A stretch of DNA of 64,000 nt, taken from contig NZ_JAFLVT010000004.1 of assembly GCF_017316025.1 (NCBI RefSeq), forward strand, positions 62,001 to 126,000. Direction: 5' to 3'. Positions 34,674 to 42,895 of this stretch are shown here, in pieces; the first letter of the stretch is position 1, and every line of letters starts with the position of its first letter. The notes below the pieces were generated by a model. That model worked only from the letters and a program-made list of their open reading frames with translations. It was not told the DNA's origin and made no database searches. The stretch comes from Candidatus Enterococcus myersii. Its GTDB lineage: Bacteria > Bacillota > Bacilli > Lactobacillales > Enterococcaceae. The position numbers and the translations under genes are program-made.

Positions 34674-34708
34674 AAAAAAAACGTCTTACAAGAGATCCTG
34701 CAAGACGT
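34674..34708 (-). terminator. Intrinsic terminator of the mannosidase-inositol operon
   Basis: ACGTCTT and AAGACGT form the stem around a loop of about 14 bases with some internal pairing, and the minus strand continues TTTTTTT. It lies about 60 bases after the last gene. Confidence 0.82.
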
Positions 34709-34769
34709 CTGAAAACCTTATTATATACAACTTTAATTTAATATATCCCTGTCAGGCTCTCATTTTATT

Positions 34770-36059
34770 TTATCTGATGACGCGTATTTCAAAATAATCC
34801 ATCACCAGTTCACAAAACATCATGTTAGCCCAAGAAAACCACTCTCGAGTATATTCCTTTGGATCATTAACATTAAAACTTTCATGCATCAAACCAGTGC
34901 CTGCATCAGTCTTGACTAATTGATCTAAAATCTGTTCCTTTTCTGCACGATTTTTGGTAGTCAACCCTTCCATTGCCAAAGCAATTGGCCAAACATAGTT
35001 GTGGGGGGTATGAGAAGAGCCTATTCCTCTAGCAAATTCCCCCTCATAAAAATAAGGATTTTCCGAACTCAGCAAAGTTTTTCTTGTATGCAAATAAGTC
35101 TCATCGTCGTATGCACAATAACCCAAATAAGGAGCTGAAATTAAGTTAGGAACATTACTATCATCCATTACAGCGGCATTACCCAAACCATCAACTTCAT
35201 AAGCAAAAATCTGTTCTTTTTTTCTATTCAAGGTCTTTCCAAATTTTTGAATTCCTTCGTTGATTTCTTCTTTCAATTTTAAAATGCGTGGTATTAGTGT
35301 AGTATCATTCAGAACATTTTGAAAAATTTCGACTAAATAGTCGAAAATGACCACTGCAAACATATTCGATGGAACAAGATAACCATAATGACAAGCATCA
35401 TCGCTAGGACGGAAACCAGACCAAGTCATACCGGTTCTGGCGACTGCACTGCCTTGGCCGTGATGAACTAATGTGTCTTCTCTCCGATCGTCAAATCGTT
35501 GAAAAGTGTATGGTGAGTGTTGATGATCTTGTTCTGTTTCAAAGACTGTTAAGACTTTCTCTATTCCAGAAATAAAGCTTTCATCAAACTGATCTGTTCG
35601 GCCTGTATTCTTGTATAACAAATAGGCTAGTTGGATTGGATAACACAGAGAATCAACTTCGTATTTTCGTTCCCAAGTCCACGGAGTCATTCTTGTTTTA
35701 TCATCTTGGTGGCCAGCATTGTTCGCCGTTTCATTAAATGCATTTGCGTAAGGATCTAAATTAATATAGAAGAATTGTTTTTTTACCAAACCACAAATCA
35801 TATCAGAAAGGTCATGATCTTTTTTAGCAATTACTAAATAAGGACGGATTTGTGCAGTTGAGTCACGTAGCCACATTGCTGGAATATCGCCAGTTAATAT
35901 AAAAGTTGTTCCATCGTCATAACGTTTTACTGTTGTTAAAAGTGTGTTAGCAAAGGCTGCGTTAAAATTTTCTGCCCAGTGTAGGTGTTCACTACCACAA
36001 AGCGATGTGATTTTTTCCATAAATTGTTGAACCGATATCGGAATTTTTTTATACGTCAT
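34770..36059 (-). CDS. GH125 exo-alpha-1,6-mannosidase
   Basis: Glycoside hydrolase family 125 enzyme of 429 residues, expected to remove terminal alpha-1,6-mannose. Markers are GDIPAMWLRDSTAQIRPYL, the FNETANNAGHQDD segment, YEVDSLCYPIQLAY, the VARTGMTWSGFRPSDDACHYGYLVPSNMFA block and the C-terminal EYTREWFSWANMMFCELVMD. No signal peptide is present, so it acts inside the cell on imported oligosaccharides. AAGGAG precedes the ATG. In pneumococcus GH125 sits with a GH38 enzyme in N-glycan use; here a GH38 gene lies 7 kb upstream in the same run of genes. It is the last gene before the terminator. Confidence 0.92.
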   Translation of the reverse strand: MTYKKIPISVQQFMEKITSLCGSEHLHWAENFNAAFANTLLTTVKRYDDGTTFILTGDIPAMWLRDSTAQIRPYLVIAKKDHDLSDMICGLVKKQFFYINLDPYANAFNETANNAGHQDDKTRMTPWTWERKYEVDSLCYPIQLAYLLYKNTGRTDQFDESFISGIEKVLTVFETEQDHQHSPYTFQRFDDRREDTLVHHGQGSAVARTGMTWSGFRPSDDACHYGYLVPSNMFAVVIFDYLVEIFQNVLNDTTLIPRILKLKEEINEGIQKFGKTLNRKKEQIFAYEVDGLGNAAVMDDSNVPNLISAPYLGYCAYDDETYLHTRKTLLSSENPYFYEGEFARGIGSSHTPHNYVWPIALAMEGLTTKNRAEKEQILDQLVKTDAGTGLMHESFNVNDPKEYTREWFSWANMMFCELVMDYFEIRVIR

Positions 36060-36096
36060 CTTTTACTCCTTCATTTTGAGTTTCGACCTTTAAACA

Positions 36097-36528
36097 TTAT
36101 TTCGCTAAACGTTTTACTAAGTAATATGTGTCGACATCTCGAAAAGGCATATCTTTAAGTTTTCCATAGATTTTAAAGCCACACTTTTGATAAAACGGTA
36201 GTGCTTGATAGCTTCTTGTAGAGAGCAGAAGATTAATAACTTGATTTTTCACTGCGATTTTTTCTATTTCTTGAATCAACCGACTTCCTAAACCACTTTT
36301 CTGATGCATAGGATCAATTGCTAATAACGATACATACAGACTTTGATCGCTAATTTCCCCTAACAAACCACCTACCAATTCATCTCCTAAATGAATAGTC
36401 ACCACAACGGGATTAACAAAAGTTTCATGGTCAGGAAAAAAATGTTCTTGTTGTTGATCCAATATCTCCAAAATAAATTTTGTTAATTGGCTAGAACCTT
36501 CTAGACTATGCTCTACTCTCAGTTCCAT
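36097..36528 (-). CDS. GNAT-family N-acetyltransferase
   Basis: A 143-residue single GNAT domain. The acetyl-CoA binding motif is LAIDPMHQKSGLGSRLIQEIEKIAV, followed by LLSTRSYQALPFYQKCGFKIYGKL. The substrate is unknown. It lies between the GH125 gene and the iron alcohol dehydrogenase with short gaps, so it is probably co-transcribed; whether it modifies an amino sugar such as glucosamine from the imported glycan is speculation. Confidence 0.85.
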   Translation of the reverse strand: MELRVEHSLEGSSQLTKFILEILDQQQEHFFPDHETFVNPVVVTIHLGDELVGGLLGEISDQSLYVSLLAIDPMHQKSGLGSRLIQEIEKIAVKNQVINLLLSTRSYQALPFYQKCGFKIYGKLKDMPFRDVDTYYLVKRLAK

Positions 36529-36552
36529 TTTCCACCTACTTTATAAAATTAG

Positions 36553-37707
36553 CTAATCTTGCCAACTTGCCAAATATATTGTTTTTATTTCGTCTAATGT
36601 TGGTACTATAGGATTATTACTAGGACTTCCACTGGCAATCGCGTCATTTGCCATCTTATCTAGCGATTTAACAAAATCTTTTTTCTCGATTCCGAAGCTA
36701 GTGTAACTAGGAACTTCTAATCTTCTAATTAATTCTTGTAAATCTTGAAAGAAACACTCAGCGAGGTCATGATCTGTACCTTTTTTGTCAGGATTAAGGT
36801 ATTTGGCAATAGCTGCCAACTCAGAGATAATAGCTGGTTTAGTATAATTGATGACTGCTTCTAATAAAATTGCGTTTGAAATTCCATGTGGGATATGATA
36901 TAAAGCTCCAACTGGTCTTGACATACCGTGAATCAACGTAACTGAAGCATTGGAAAAGGCGATTCCTGCTTCCATTGCAGCTTGCGCTAGGTTACCTCGA
37001 GCAACAAGATTATCAGGTTCGGCATAGGCTACTGTTAAATTTTCCATAATCAATTTAATCGCCGACAGCGAAAATAGTTTAGTAATAGGCTGGGCTTGTT
37101 TTGAAATAAAACTCTCTAAAGCATGACACAATGAATCTAATCCAGTGGAAGCTGTAACGAATGCCGGACTAGTACGACTCATTTGTGGATCAATAATCGC
37201 AGCATAGGGTAAAAAGGCGGCTTGTTTCATCATATATTTGATATCTTTTTGAGTATCTGTGATTACAGTCACATCTGTCACTTCTGATCCTGTTCCGGCA
37301 GTAGTTGGTATGGCAATTAATGGTAGCGGTTTTTGGACAATAGCTTTTCCAATAGCAAAATCAGCATATGAACCAGTATTGTGGGTTAATACAGCCACTG
37401 CCTTAGCAGTATCGATACAACTACCACCACCAACTGCAATAATCGAATCATAACTACCTCGATGATAAAAAGCTAAAGCTGCTGTTACAATCTCATCTGT
37501 TGGCTCACGATCCACGCCGTCGAAAATTTTCCAGTCCAATTTTTCTTCTTTTAGACTAAACAATACATCTTCTAAAAGATTCAAAGAAACGATTAATTTA
37601 TCCGTAATAATCAATGTTTTTAAACCAAATTTACTGGCAATTTTACCTGTTTCATGGATTGCTTGGTTACCGTAAACAATTTTTTGCGGTAAAGTGATTT
37701 GATACAT
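36553..37707 (-). CDS. Iron-containing alcohol dehydrogenase
   Basis: A group III (Fe-type) alcohol dehydrogenase of 384 residues. It has the NAD-binding GGGSCIDTAKAVAV, TTAGTGSEVTDVTVI and the metal-ligand region GLDSLCHALESFIS with HGMSRPVGALYHIPHG. It begins 21 bases after iolD. Given its place beside iolBCD and the absence of a malonate-semialdehyde dehydrogenase (iolA) in the window, it could reduce malonate semialdehyde to 3-hydroxypropionate; that is inference. Alternatives are lactaldehyde or propanediol oxidoreductase activity. Confidence 0.9.
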   Translation of the reverse strand: MYQITLPQKIVYGNQAIHETGKIASKFGLKTLIITDKLIVSLNLLEDVLFSLKEEKLDWKIFDGVDREPTDEIVTAALAFYHRGSYDSIIAVGGGSCIDTAKAVAVLTHNTGSYADFAIGKAIVQKPLPLIAIPTTAGTGSEVTDVTVITDTQKDIKYMMKQAAFLPYAAIIDPQMSRTSPAFVTASTGLDSLCHALESFISKQAQPITKLFSLSAIKLIMENLTVAYAEPDNLVARGNLAQAAMEAGIAFSNASVTLIHGMSRPVGALYHIPHGISNAILLEAVINYTKPAIISELAAIAKYLNPDKKGTDHDLAECFFQDLQELIRRLEVPSYTSFGIEKKDFVKSLDKMANDAIASGSPSNNPIVPTLDEIKTIYLASWQD

Positions 37708-37728
37708 TTTGACACCTTTCTGGGCTCC

Positions 37729-39645
37729 TTAATATTGAAAGCTCCCTGCTAATTTTTCTTTCTTTTCAGCTAAAAACTTTTCTGTAGATCCATCTGTGGT
37801 AATTTCCGCAATGCCAGTATTCCACCATGAATCATAGCCATCTGTCATAGTTTTGGGTAAAACTTTGATATGAATTAATGTACTTCGATCAGATTTATTA
37901 ATTTCAGCTAAAGCAGTCTCAAGTTCTGACATATTACCAACACTGTAAGCAATAGCCCCATATGCTTCAGCCAATTTTGTAAAATCAACACTCATAATCT
38001 GATTTTTATAATCAGTAAGCTCAGTTCCAAAAGATGGCATTCCGTTTCCCATTTGCAAGTTATTGATACAACCATAGCCAGAATTGTCAAAAAGCAAAAT
38101 ATTGATTTTCTTGTCATATTGTATACTGGAAAGTAATTCCGAATGTAGCATATGAAAACTACCGTCGCCAACAAAAGCAAATACTTCCTTTTCAGGATGC
38201 GCAATTTTAGCTCCATAGGCACCTGCAACTTCATATCCCATCGTAGAATATCCATACTCCATATTGTATGAATTAGTGGTTTTGGCTTCCCACAAACGTT
38301 GCATATCACCAGGTAATGACCCAGCCGCTCCTACCACAATACTATTCACTGGTAAGCTTTGATTTAGTTTAATCAAAACCGCGGCCTGGAATAAATCGGT
38401 TTCCAATTGTTGCGCATAATTAGCTAACTTTTGTTCATCGAACTGATCCTTTATTTCCACCTCAAAACTCTTATCATTACAATTTAAATTTGCTAGACGT
38501 TTTCTCTCAATCTTCCAGTTGTTAATGACGCTAGTTAATAAATCACCATATTGCGTTTGATACAAATCGTTAAGCTCAGATTCAATTTGTAGTAAAGCAG
38601 TTTTTGCATCTGCCACCATTGAAAAACCATCCATTTTATAACTTTGCATACGTGAAACATTAATATTTAAAAACTTAGTATTATCGGTATCAAAAGCTGT
38701 TTTCGATGCAGTCGTAAAGTCAGTGTAGCGCGTACCCACACCAATTACTAAATCTGCTTCTTTTATAATCTGATTAGCTGGTGCACTGCCGGTTACTCCT
38801 ACACCACCAAGATTCAATGGAAAACCAGCAACTATTGTGGATTTCCCAGCTTGCGTTTCCACTAAGGGAATGTTGTGTTTTTCTGAAATACGTTCAAGGA
38901 CTTTTCCAGCTTCTGAATACTTAGCTCCACCGCCTACGATGATTATTGGACGTTGACTATTTTCAATTAAATTGATAGCAGTCGATAATTCTCGTTCAGT
39001 AGCAGGTCTCCGATCATAGTAGTGTATTTTTTCTTTGAAAAAATTTTCCGGATAATCGTATGCTTCTCCTTCAACATCTTGTGGCAAACAAATTGTAACC
39101 GGTCCAGCTGTTACAGGATCTGTTAAGACCTCAAACGCTCGTGTCAATGCGCTCATCAATTGTTCCGGGCGCTCAATCCGATCCCAATAGCGAGATAGTG
39201 GCTTCAACGCATCATTTGTCGTAATTCCTTGACCGTGAAGCTGTTCAACTTGTTGTAATACTGGGTCGGGCTGTCGACTTGCAAAAGTATCTCCAGGCAA
39301 TAACAATACTGGTAGGTTATTGGCTAATGCTGTACCAGCAACTGTAACAAGATTTGCTGCGCCAGGGCCCACCGAAGTTGTCACAGCAAAAATTTGACGG
39401 CGGAGTTTCTCTTTTGCAAATGAAACAGCTGCTTGCCCCATCCCTTGTTCGTTTTTACCTTGATAGATTTCCAGATGACTATCTTCTTGTAACAATGCTT
39501 GTCCCACTCCTAAAACATTCCCATGCCCAAAAATATGAAAAATTCCTTTGACAAAGGGTAGCTTTTGGCCATCTATCATAAAAAATTGTTGATTTAAATA
39601 TCTAACCAAAGCTTGAGCAGTTGTTAAACGAACAGTTTTAAGCAT
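37729..39645 (-). CDS. iolD: 3D-(3,5/4)-trihydroxycyclohexane-1,2-dione hydrolase
   Basis: Thiamine-diphosphate enzyme of myo-inositol breakdown that opens the ring of diketo-inositol to 5-deoxyglucuronate. The 638-residue length is right. The N-terminal MLKTVRLTTAQALVRYLNQQF and GIFHIFGHGNVLGVGQAL, the catalytic Glu region KNEQGMGQAAVSFA and the ThDP motif GDGSFHMLHSEL...LLFDNSGYGCINNLQ are all present. It overlaps iolC by 8 bases. IolD is close to diagnostic for inositol catabolism. Confidence 0.96.
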   Translation of the reverse strand: MLKTVRLTTAQALVRYLNQQFFMIDGQKLPFVKGIFHIFGHGNVLGVGQALLQEDSHLEIYQGKNEQGMGQAAVSFAKEKLRRQIFAVTTSVGPGAANLVTVAGTALANNLPVLLLPGDTFASRQPDPVLQQVEQLHGQGITTNDALKPLSRYWDRIERPEQLMSALTRAFEVLTDPVTAGPVTICLPQDVEGEAYDYPENFFKEKIHYYDRRPATERELSTAINLIENSQRPIIIVGGGAKYSEAGKVLERISEKHNIPLVETQAGKSTIVAGFPLNLGGVGVTGSAPANQIIKEADLVIGVGTRYTDFTTASKTAFDTDNTKFLNINVSRMQSYKMDGFSMVADAKTALLQIESELNDLYQTQYGDLLTSVINNWKIERKRLANLNCNDKSFEVEIKDQFDEQKLANYAQQLETDLFQAAVLIKLNQSLPVNSIVVGAAGSLPGDMQRLWEAKTTNSYNMEYGYSTMGYEVAGAYGAKIAHPEKEVFAFVGDGSFHMLHSELLSSIQYDKKINILLFDNSGYGCINNLQMGNGMPSFGTELTDYKNQIMSVDFTKLAEAYGAIAYSVGNMSELETALAEINKSDRSTLIHIKVLPKTMTDGYDSWWNTGIAEITTDGSTEKFLAEKKEKLAGSFQY

Positions 39646-40621
39646 GCACCTTATCCCCCCAAGCTTGTTGCGCTATCACTTCCTCAATTTCAGCAATACT
39701 CGGCATGGCTTCAGAAGAACTATGACGACTAACCACTAGTGCAGATGATGCACTTGCGTATTGTAAAGCTTTCTCGATAGTTTTTTCTTGTAACAAAGCG
39801 AATAAGAAAGCTGCTGCGTATGAGTCACCAGCTCCAAATGTTTTCAAAACTTTGGCTTTATAAGCATATCCTCTCGTGCAAGTACCGTTTTTTTCATAGG
39901 CAAATGACCCCTCCACCCCATGTTTAATAATAATTAGTTCTGGAGTATGCAGAAAAAGTTTTTCAACGGTTTTTTGATTATTTCCCCCTGATACATTCTC
40001 TAAAATATCAAATTCCTCACGAGTACCGATAACAATATGAGATTTTTGCGCTAGCAAGGTATAATAAATTGCTGTTTCAGCTGGCGATGTCCAGGTATAG
40101 GGACGATAATCTAATTCAAAAATAACTTTTACGTTATGTTTGTGTGCATATTCCACAGCTAATAATGTTGCTTCTCTTGAAGGGCTTTTTGCCAAAGCTG
40201 TTCCTGAGATCAATAGCATCTCACTAGACATAATGTACTCTTCTGAAATTTCATCTGGTGTCAAATATAAATCGGCAACTTCTTGGCGATACATTAAAAT
40301 GCTACATTCTGAAGGACTTTTAATTTCAGTAAAAGCCAGTCCGGTTTTATGGCCTTCTTGATCAAAAATCATTTGGCTGGAATCCACTCCAGCATTTGAC
40401 ATGAACTCCTTAATAAAGCGACCATGCTGATCATCAGAAATTTTTCCAATAAAACCCACTGACTGTCCTAATTTTGCCAAACCGATTGCAATATTGGCTG
40501 GAGATCCTCCAACATATTTTTTAAATGTTGACGTCTCTTCCATTGGCTGGTTGATTTCGACGGCATTCAAATCTATACACGCTCTTCCCAAAGCCGTAAT
40601 AGCAAATTTTTTCATTGTCAT
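39638..40621 (-). CDS. iolC: 5-dehydro-2-deoxygluconokinase
   Basis: PfkB-family kinase that phosphorylates 2-deoxy-5-keto-gluconate, 327 residues. ALGRACIDLNAVEINQPMEE, GGSPANIAIGLAKLG, SPSECSILMYR, VIFELDYRPYTW and the ATP/catalytic motif KTFGAGDSYAAAFL match Bacillus IolC nearly position by position. GAGAGG lies six bases before the ATG. It is translationally coupled to iolD. Confidence 0.96.
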   Translation of the reverse strand: MTMKKFAITALGRACIDLNAVEINQPMEETSTFKKYVGGSPANIAIGLAKLGQSVGFIGKISDDQHGRFIKEFMSNAGVDSSQMIFDQEGHKTGLAFTEIKSPSECSILMYRQEVADLYLTPDEISEEYIMSSEMLLISGTALAKSPSREATLLAVEYAHKHNVKVIFELDYRPYTWTSPAETAIYYTLLAQKSHIVIGTREEFDILENVSGGNNQKTVEKLFLHTPELIIIKHGVEGSFAYEKNGTCTRGYAYKAKVLKTFGAGDSYAAAFLFALLQEKTIEKALQYASASSALVVSRHSSSEAMPSIAEIEEVIAQQAWGDKVHA

Positions 40622-40668
40622 TATCTTCCTCTCTAATGATGCACATTTTTAATTCTTCAGAATTTATC

Positions 40669-41490
40669 CTACGGACGGTTTTTGATCCATTTATGATTGG
40701 GATCATCATGGAAACGCCACATTTTAGTTGGTCCCGCCATAATATTTAGGTAATAAGAAGTATAGCCATCCGGCACCCCAACAGGATGATACCCTTTGGG
40801 AACAATCACCACATCTTGATTAGTGCAAGACATTGTTTGGTCTAAGAGTCGATTATCAGAATAAATTCGCTGAAAAATAAACCCTTGTGGTGGATTGATT
40901 TCGTGGTAATAGGTTTCTTCTAAAAATGATTCGTCAGGTAGATGGTCTTTATCATGCTTGTGGGGTGGATAACTTGAAAAATTACCACCTTCAGTGTAGA
41001 CTTCTACGACTAAAAGTTTATCGCTAACAGTGTCTTGATCAGAAAGTATCGTTTGAACATATCGCCTGTTTTGGTATGATCCTCTTGATTCCAGCAAAAC
41101 ATCTTCTGGCTTAATCAAACTATCCGGTAGACTGTGATCTGTTTTAGATGCAGCAATCAAAATTCTGGCCTTCGTTTCAGCTGTAATTGTATAAAAGCGA
41201 TTTTTACCAATATAAACACTATGCGTTGGTACTTTATCAAAAACTGAAGTTCTCGTTCCAAGATCCGTATAGGTTTCCCCATTCGAAACAGCAACTGTAA
41301 CTTTACCTGAAAGTACAACAAGACAACTTTCCAAATCTGCCTCATGGTAACTTACTTCTCCACCGGGTTCGACATCGTAAATGCTCAACTCGACATGCTC
41401 AAGCACACTGTTTTCCCCGGTGATATATTGGATCAACCGAACTTTTTCATTCAATGGAAATAAAATTGGTTTTTGTAAAAGATTCATCAT
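40669..41490 (-). CDS. iolB: 5-deoxy-glucuronate isomerase
   Basis: Cupin-fold isomerase converting 5-deoxyglucuronate to 2-deoxy-5-keto-gluconate, 273 residues. The two-cupin layout and the metal site segment YPPHKHDKDHLPDESFLEETYYHEINPPQGFIFQRIY, then VVIVPKGYHPVGVPDGYTSYYLNIMAG, are characteristic. The start is the first of two adjacent ATG codons (41490 or 41487). It begins the iolB-iolC-iolD block and is separated from the upstream peptidase gene by a hairpin at 41510-41551. Confidence 0.95.
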   Translation of the reverse strand: MMNLLQKPILFPLNEKVRLIQYITGENSVLEHVELSIYDVEPGGEVSYHEADLESCLVVLSGKVTVAVSNGETYTDLGTRTSVFDKVPTHSVYIGKNRFYTITAETKARILIAASKTDHSLPDSLIKPEDVLLESRGSYQNRRYVQTILSDQDTVSDKLLVVEVYTEGGNFSSYPPHKHDKDHLPDESFLEETYYHEINPPQGFIFQRIYSDNRLLDQTMSCTNQDVVIVPKGYHPVGVPDGYTSYYLNIMAGPTKMWRFHDDPNHKWIKNRP

Positions 41491-41509
41491 TTTCCCTCTC
41501 TACTAAAAT

Positions 41510-41551
41510 CAGGGTTAGTCATAAACTATACTTCGTCATGACTAACCCTGG
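41510..41551. terminator. Hairpin between the peptidase gene and iolB
   Basis: CAGGGTTAGTCAT and ATGACTAACCCTG form a perfect 13-bp stem. The T-run is strong on the plus strand (GTTTTTTTATTTT) but weak on the minus strand (ATTTTAG), so on the operon strand it may act as a partial terminator or RNA processing barrier. Confidence 0.65.
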
Positions 41552-41556
41552 TTTTT

Positions 41557-42885
41557 TTATTTTGCTAAAGAACCCATCGGATCCCAGGGTGACAAAACAA
41601 TTGGTTCTTCTTGGTACCTTGTCAATTGTTCTTCTGTTAAATATTTTTTATTAATAACCACCTGATAGACATATTCGCTCATCCAGTCATCCGTCATCAT
41701 AAAGAAGCCCTTATAACCGATTTCTTCTCCCCAACTATTCTGTACTTTCCAAATCGTCGGCTGATCGTTTTCCAAATCTACTCCGCTAATCACCATAGCG
41801 TGTGTTAAAAGACTTTGACAGTATTCCAAACGATCCTGCTTATTTGAACTAAAATCTACATCAAATAAAATATCTACTGCATAAATGTCTGGTGCCATGA
41901 TACCTAACTTTCGGTCGGTGTATTGCCCAATGTCACATCCAAACCAAACTGCTTCATTTCCTTTCAACTGATTAATTGTCAGTCTTTTTAAAGTTGACAT
42001 GTCCACATTAAGATATTTAATAGATTGTCCTTCAACAATATTTCCCATCATCGCAACTGTATATGTCTGGTTATAGTTCTTGTTTTTCGAAGGAGCGTTA
42101 ATAATCGGAATATAATCCTTCAAATCTACCATTAAATATTTATTAGCAAATTCTTTTGGCGTAATATTTAGTTCAGCTTGGTAATTTCCAGCAGCATCAC
42201 GATATTTGACATCTACCTTTTCTGGAGGAACCCCGATACAAATAGCCAACATTTGGTAAACTTCCGCAAGCATTTTTGTGATTATTTCGTCAATTTCTTT
42301 TTGTGAGCAATGGTCTGCCACCAATTGGCGTAATTTTTTAGCATCCAATCGTAATTTAGCATTGATATACTTATTCATATCAGCGGAACTGCGACTATTT
42401 TCAGTCTCTGGCATCGCATAAGATGGAACAAGACCATATTTTTCAATCAATGAAACTAACATGTCCCACTGACCACCATCTTCTTGAGGTTTCGATAATA
42501 GAAAATTTAATTCACGACTGTCTAGCTCTAAATCAGCTGTTTCAATAATATTTTTATAGAAAAAGTTTGCCTTTTCTAGCTTGTCATAAAAATATAGGTA
42601 GTTCTGAGAAAGATAAAATTCCTTGATTCCCAACTTCTGACTTATTTGCTGATTCAAGATATTGATAATGGCAAACAGCCAACAACGTCCCGATTGATTT
42701 TGTTGAGGAATTTTCAATGTTGGTACCTCGATTGAAAACTCAAATGGATTTTCTCGTTTAGATAAAACATTTTCTGCCGATTCAACTACACCATTTCGCA
42801 CAACACCCAATTCAGCTAATTTATACCTGGGGGTTCCTTCGTAGTTATTTTTCAATTTTTGACAAAGTTCTGTAGTTATTTCCAC
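41557..42885 (-). CDS. C1-family aminopeptidase (PepC/bleomycin hydrolase-like)
   Basis: Cytoplasmic papain-fold aminopeptidase of 442 residues. The catalytic residues are in QSGRCWLFA (Cys), LTHAMVI (His) and VQNSWG (Asn), all conserved. It is only distantly similar to housekeeping PepC, so it may be a paralogue. The start is the GTG at 42885, six bases after GAGGAG, immediately past the GH38 stop; the longer frame would begin inside GH38. Its place in a glycan operon suggests trimming of a peptide part of the substrate, but this is inference. Confidence 0.88.
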   Translation of the reverse strand: MEITTELCQKLKNNYEGTPRYKLAELGVVRNGVVESAENVLSKRENPFEFSIEVPTLKIPQQNQSGRCWLFAIINILNQQISQKLGIKEFYLSQNYLYFYDKLEKANFFYKNIIETADLELDSRELNFLLSKPQEDGGQWDMLVSLIEKYGLVPSYAMPETENSRSSADMNKYINAKLRLDAKKLRQLVADHCSQKEIDEIITKMLAEVYQMLAICIGVPPEKVDVKYRDAAGNYQAELNITPKEFANKYLMVDLKDYIPIINAPSKNKNYNQTYTVAMMGNIVEGQSIKYLNVDMSTLKRLTINQLKGNEAVWFGCDIGQYTDRKLGIMAPDIYAVDILFDVDFSSNKQDRLEYCQSLLTHAMVISGVDLENDQPTIWKVQNSWGEEIGYKGFFMMTDDWMSEYVYQVVINKKYLTEEQLTRYQEEPIVLSPWDPMGSLAK

Positions 42886-42895
42886 TAATATCTCC

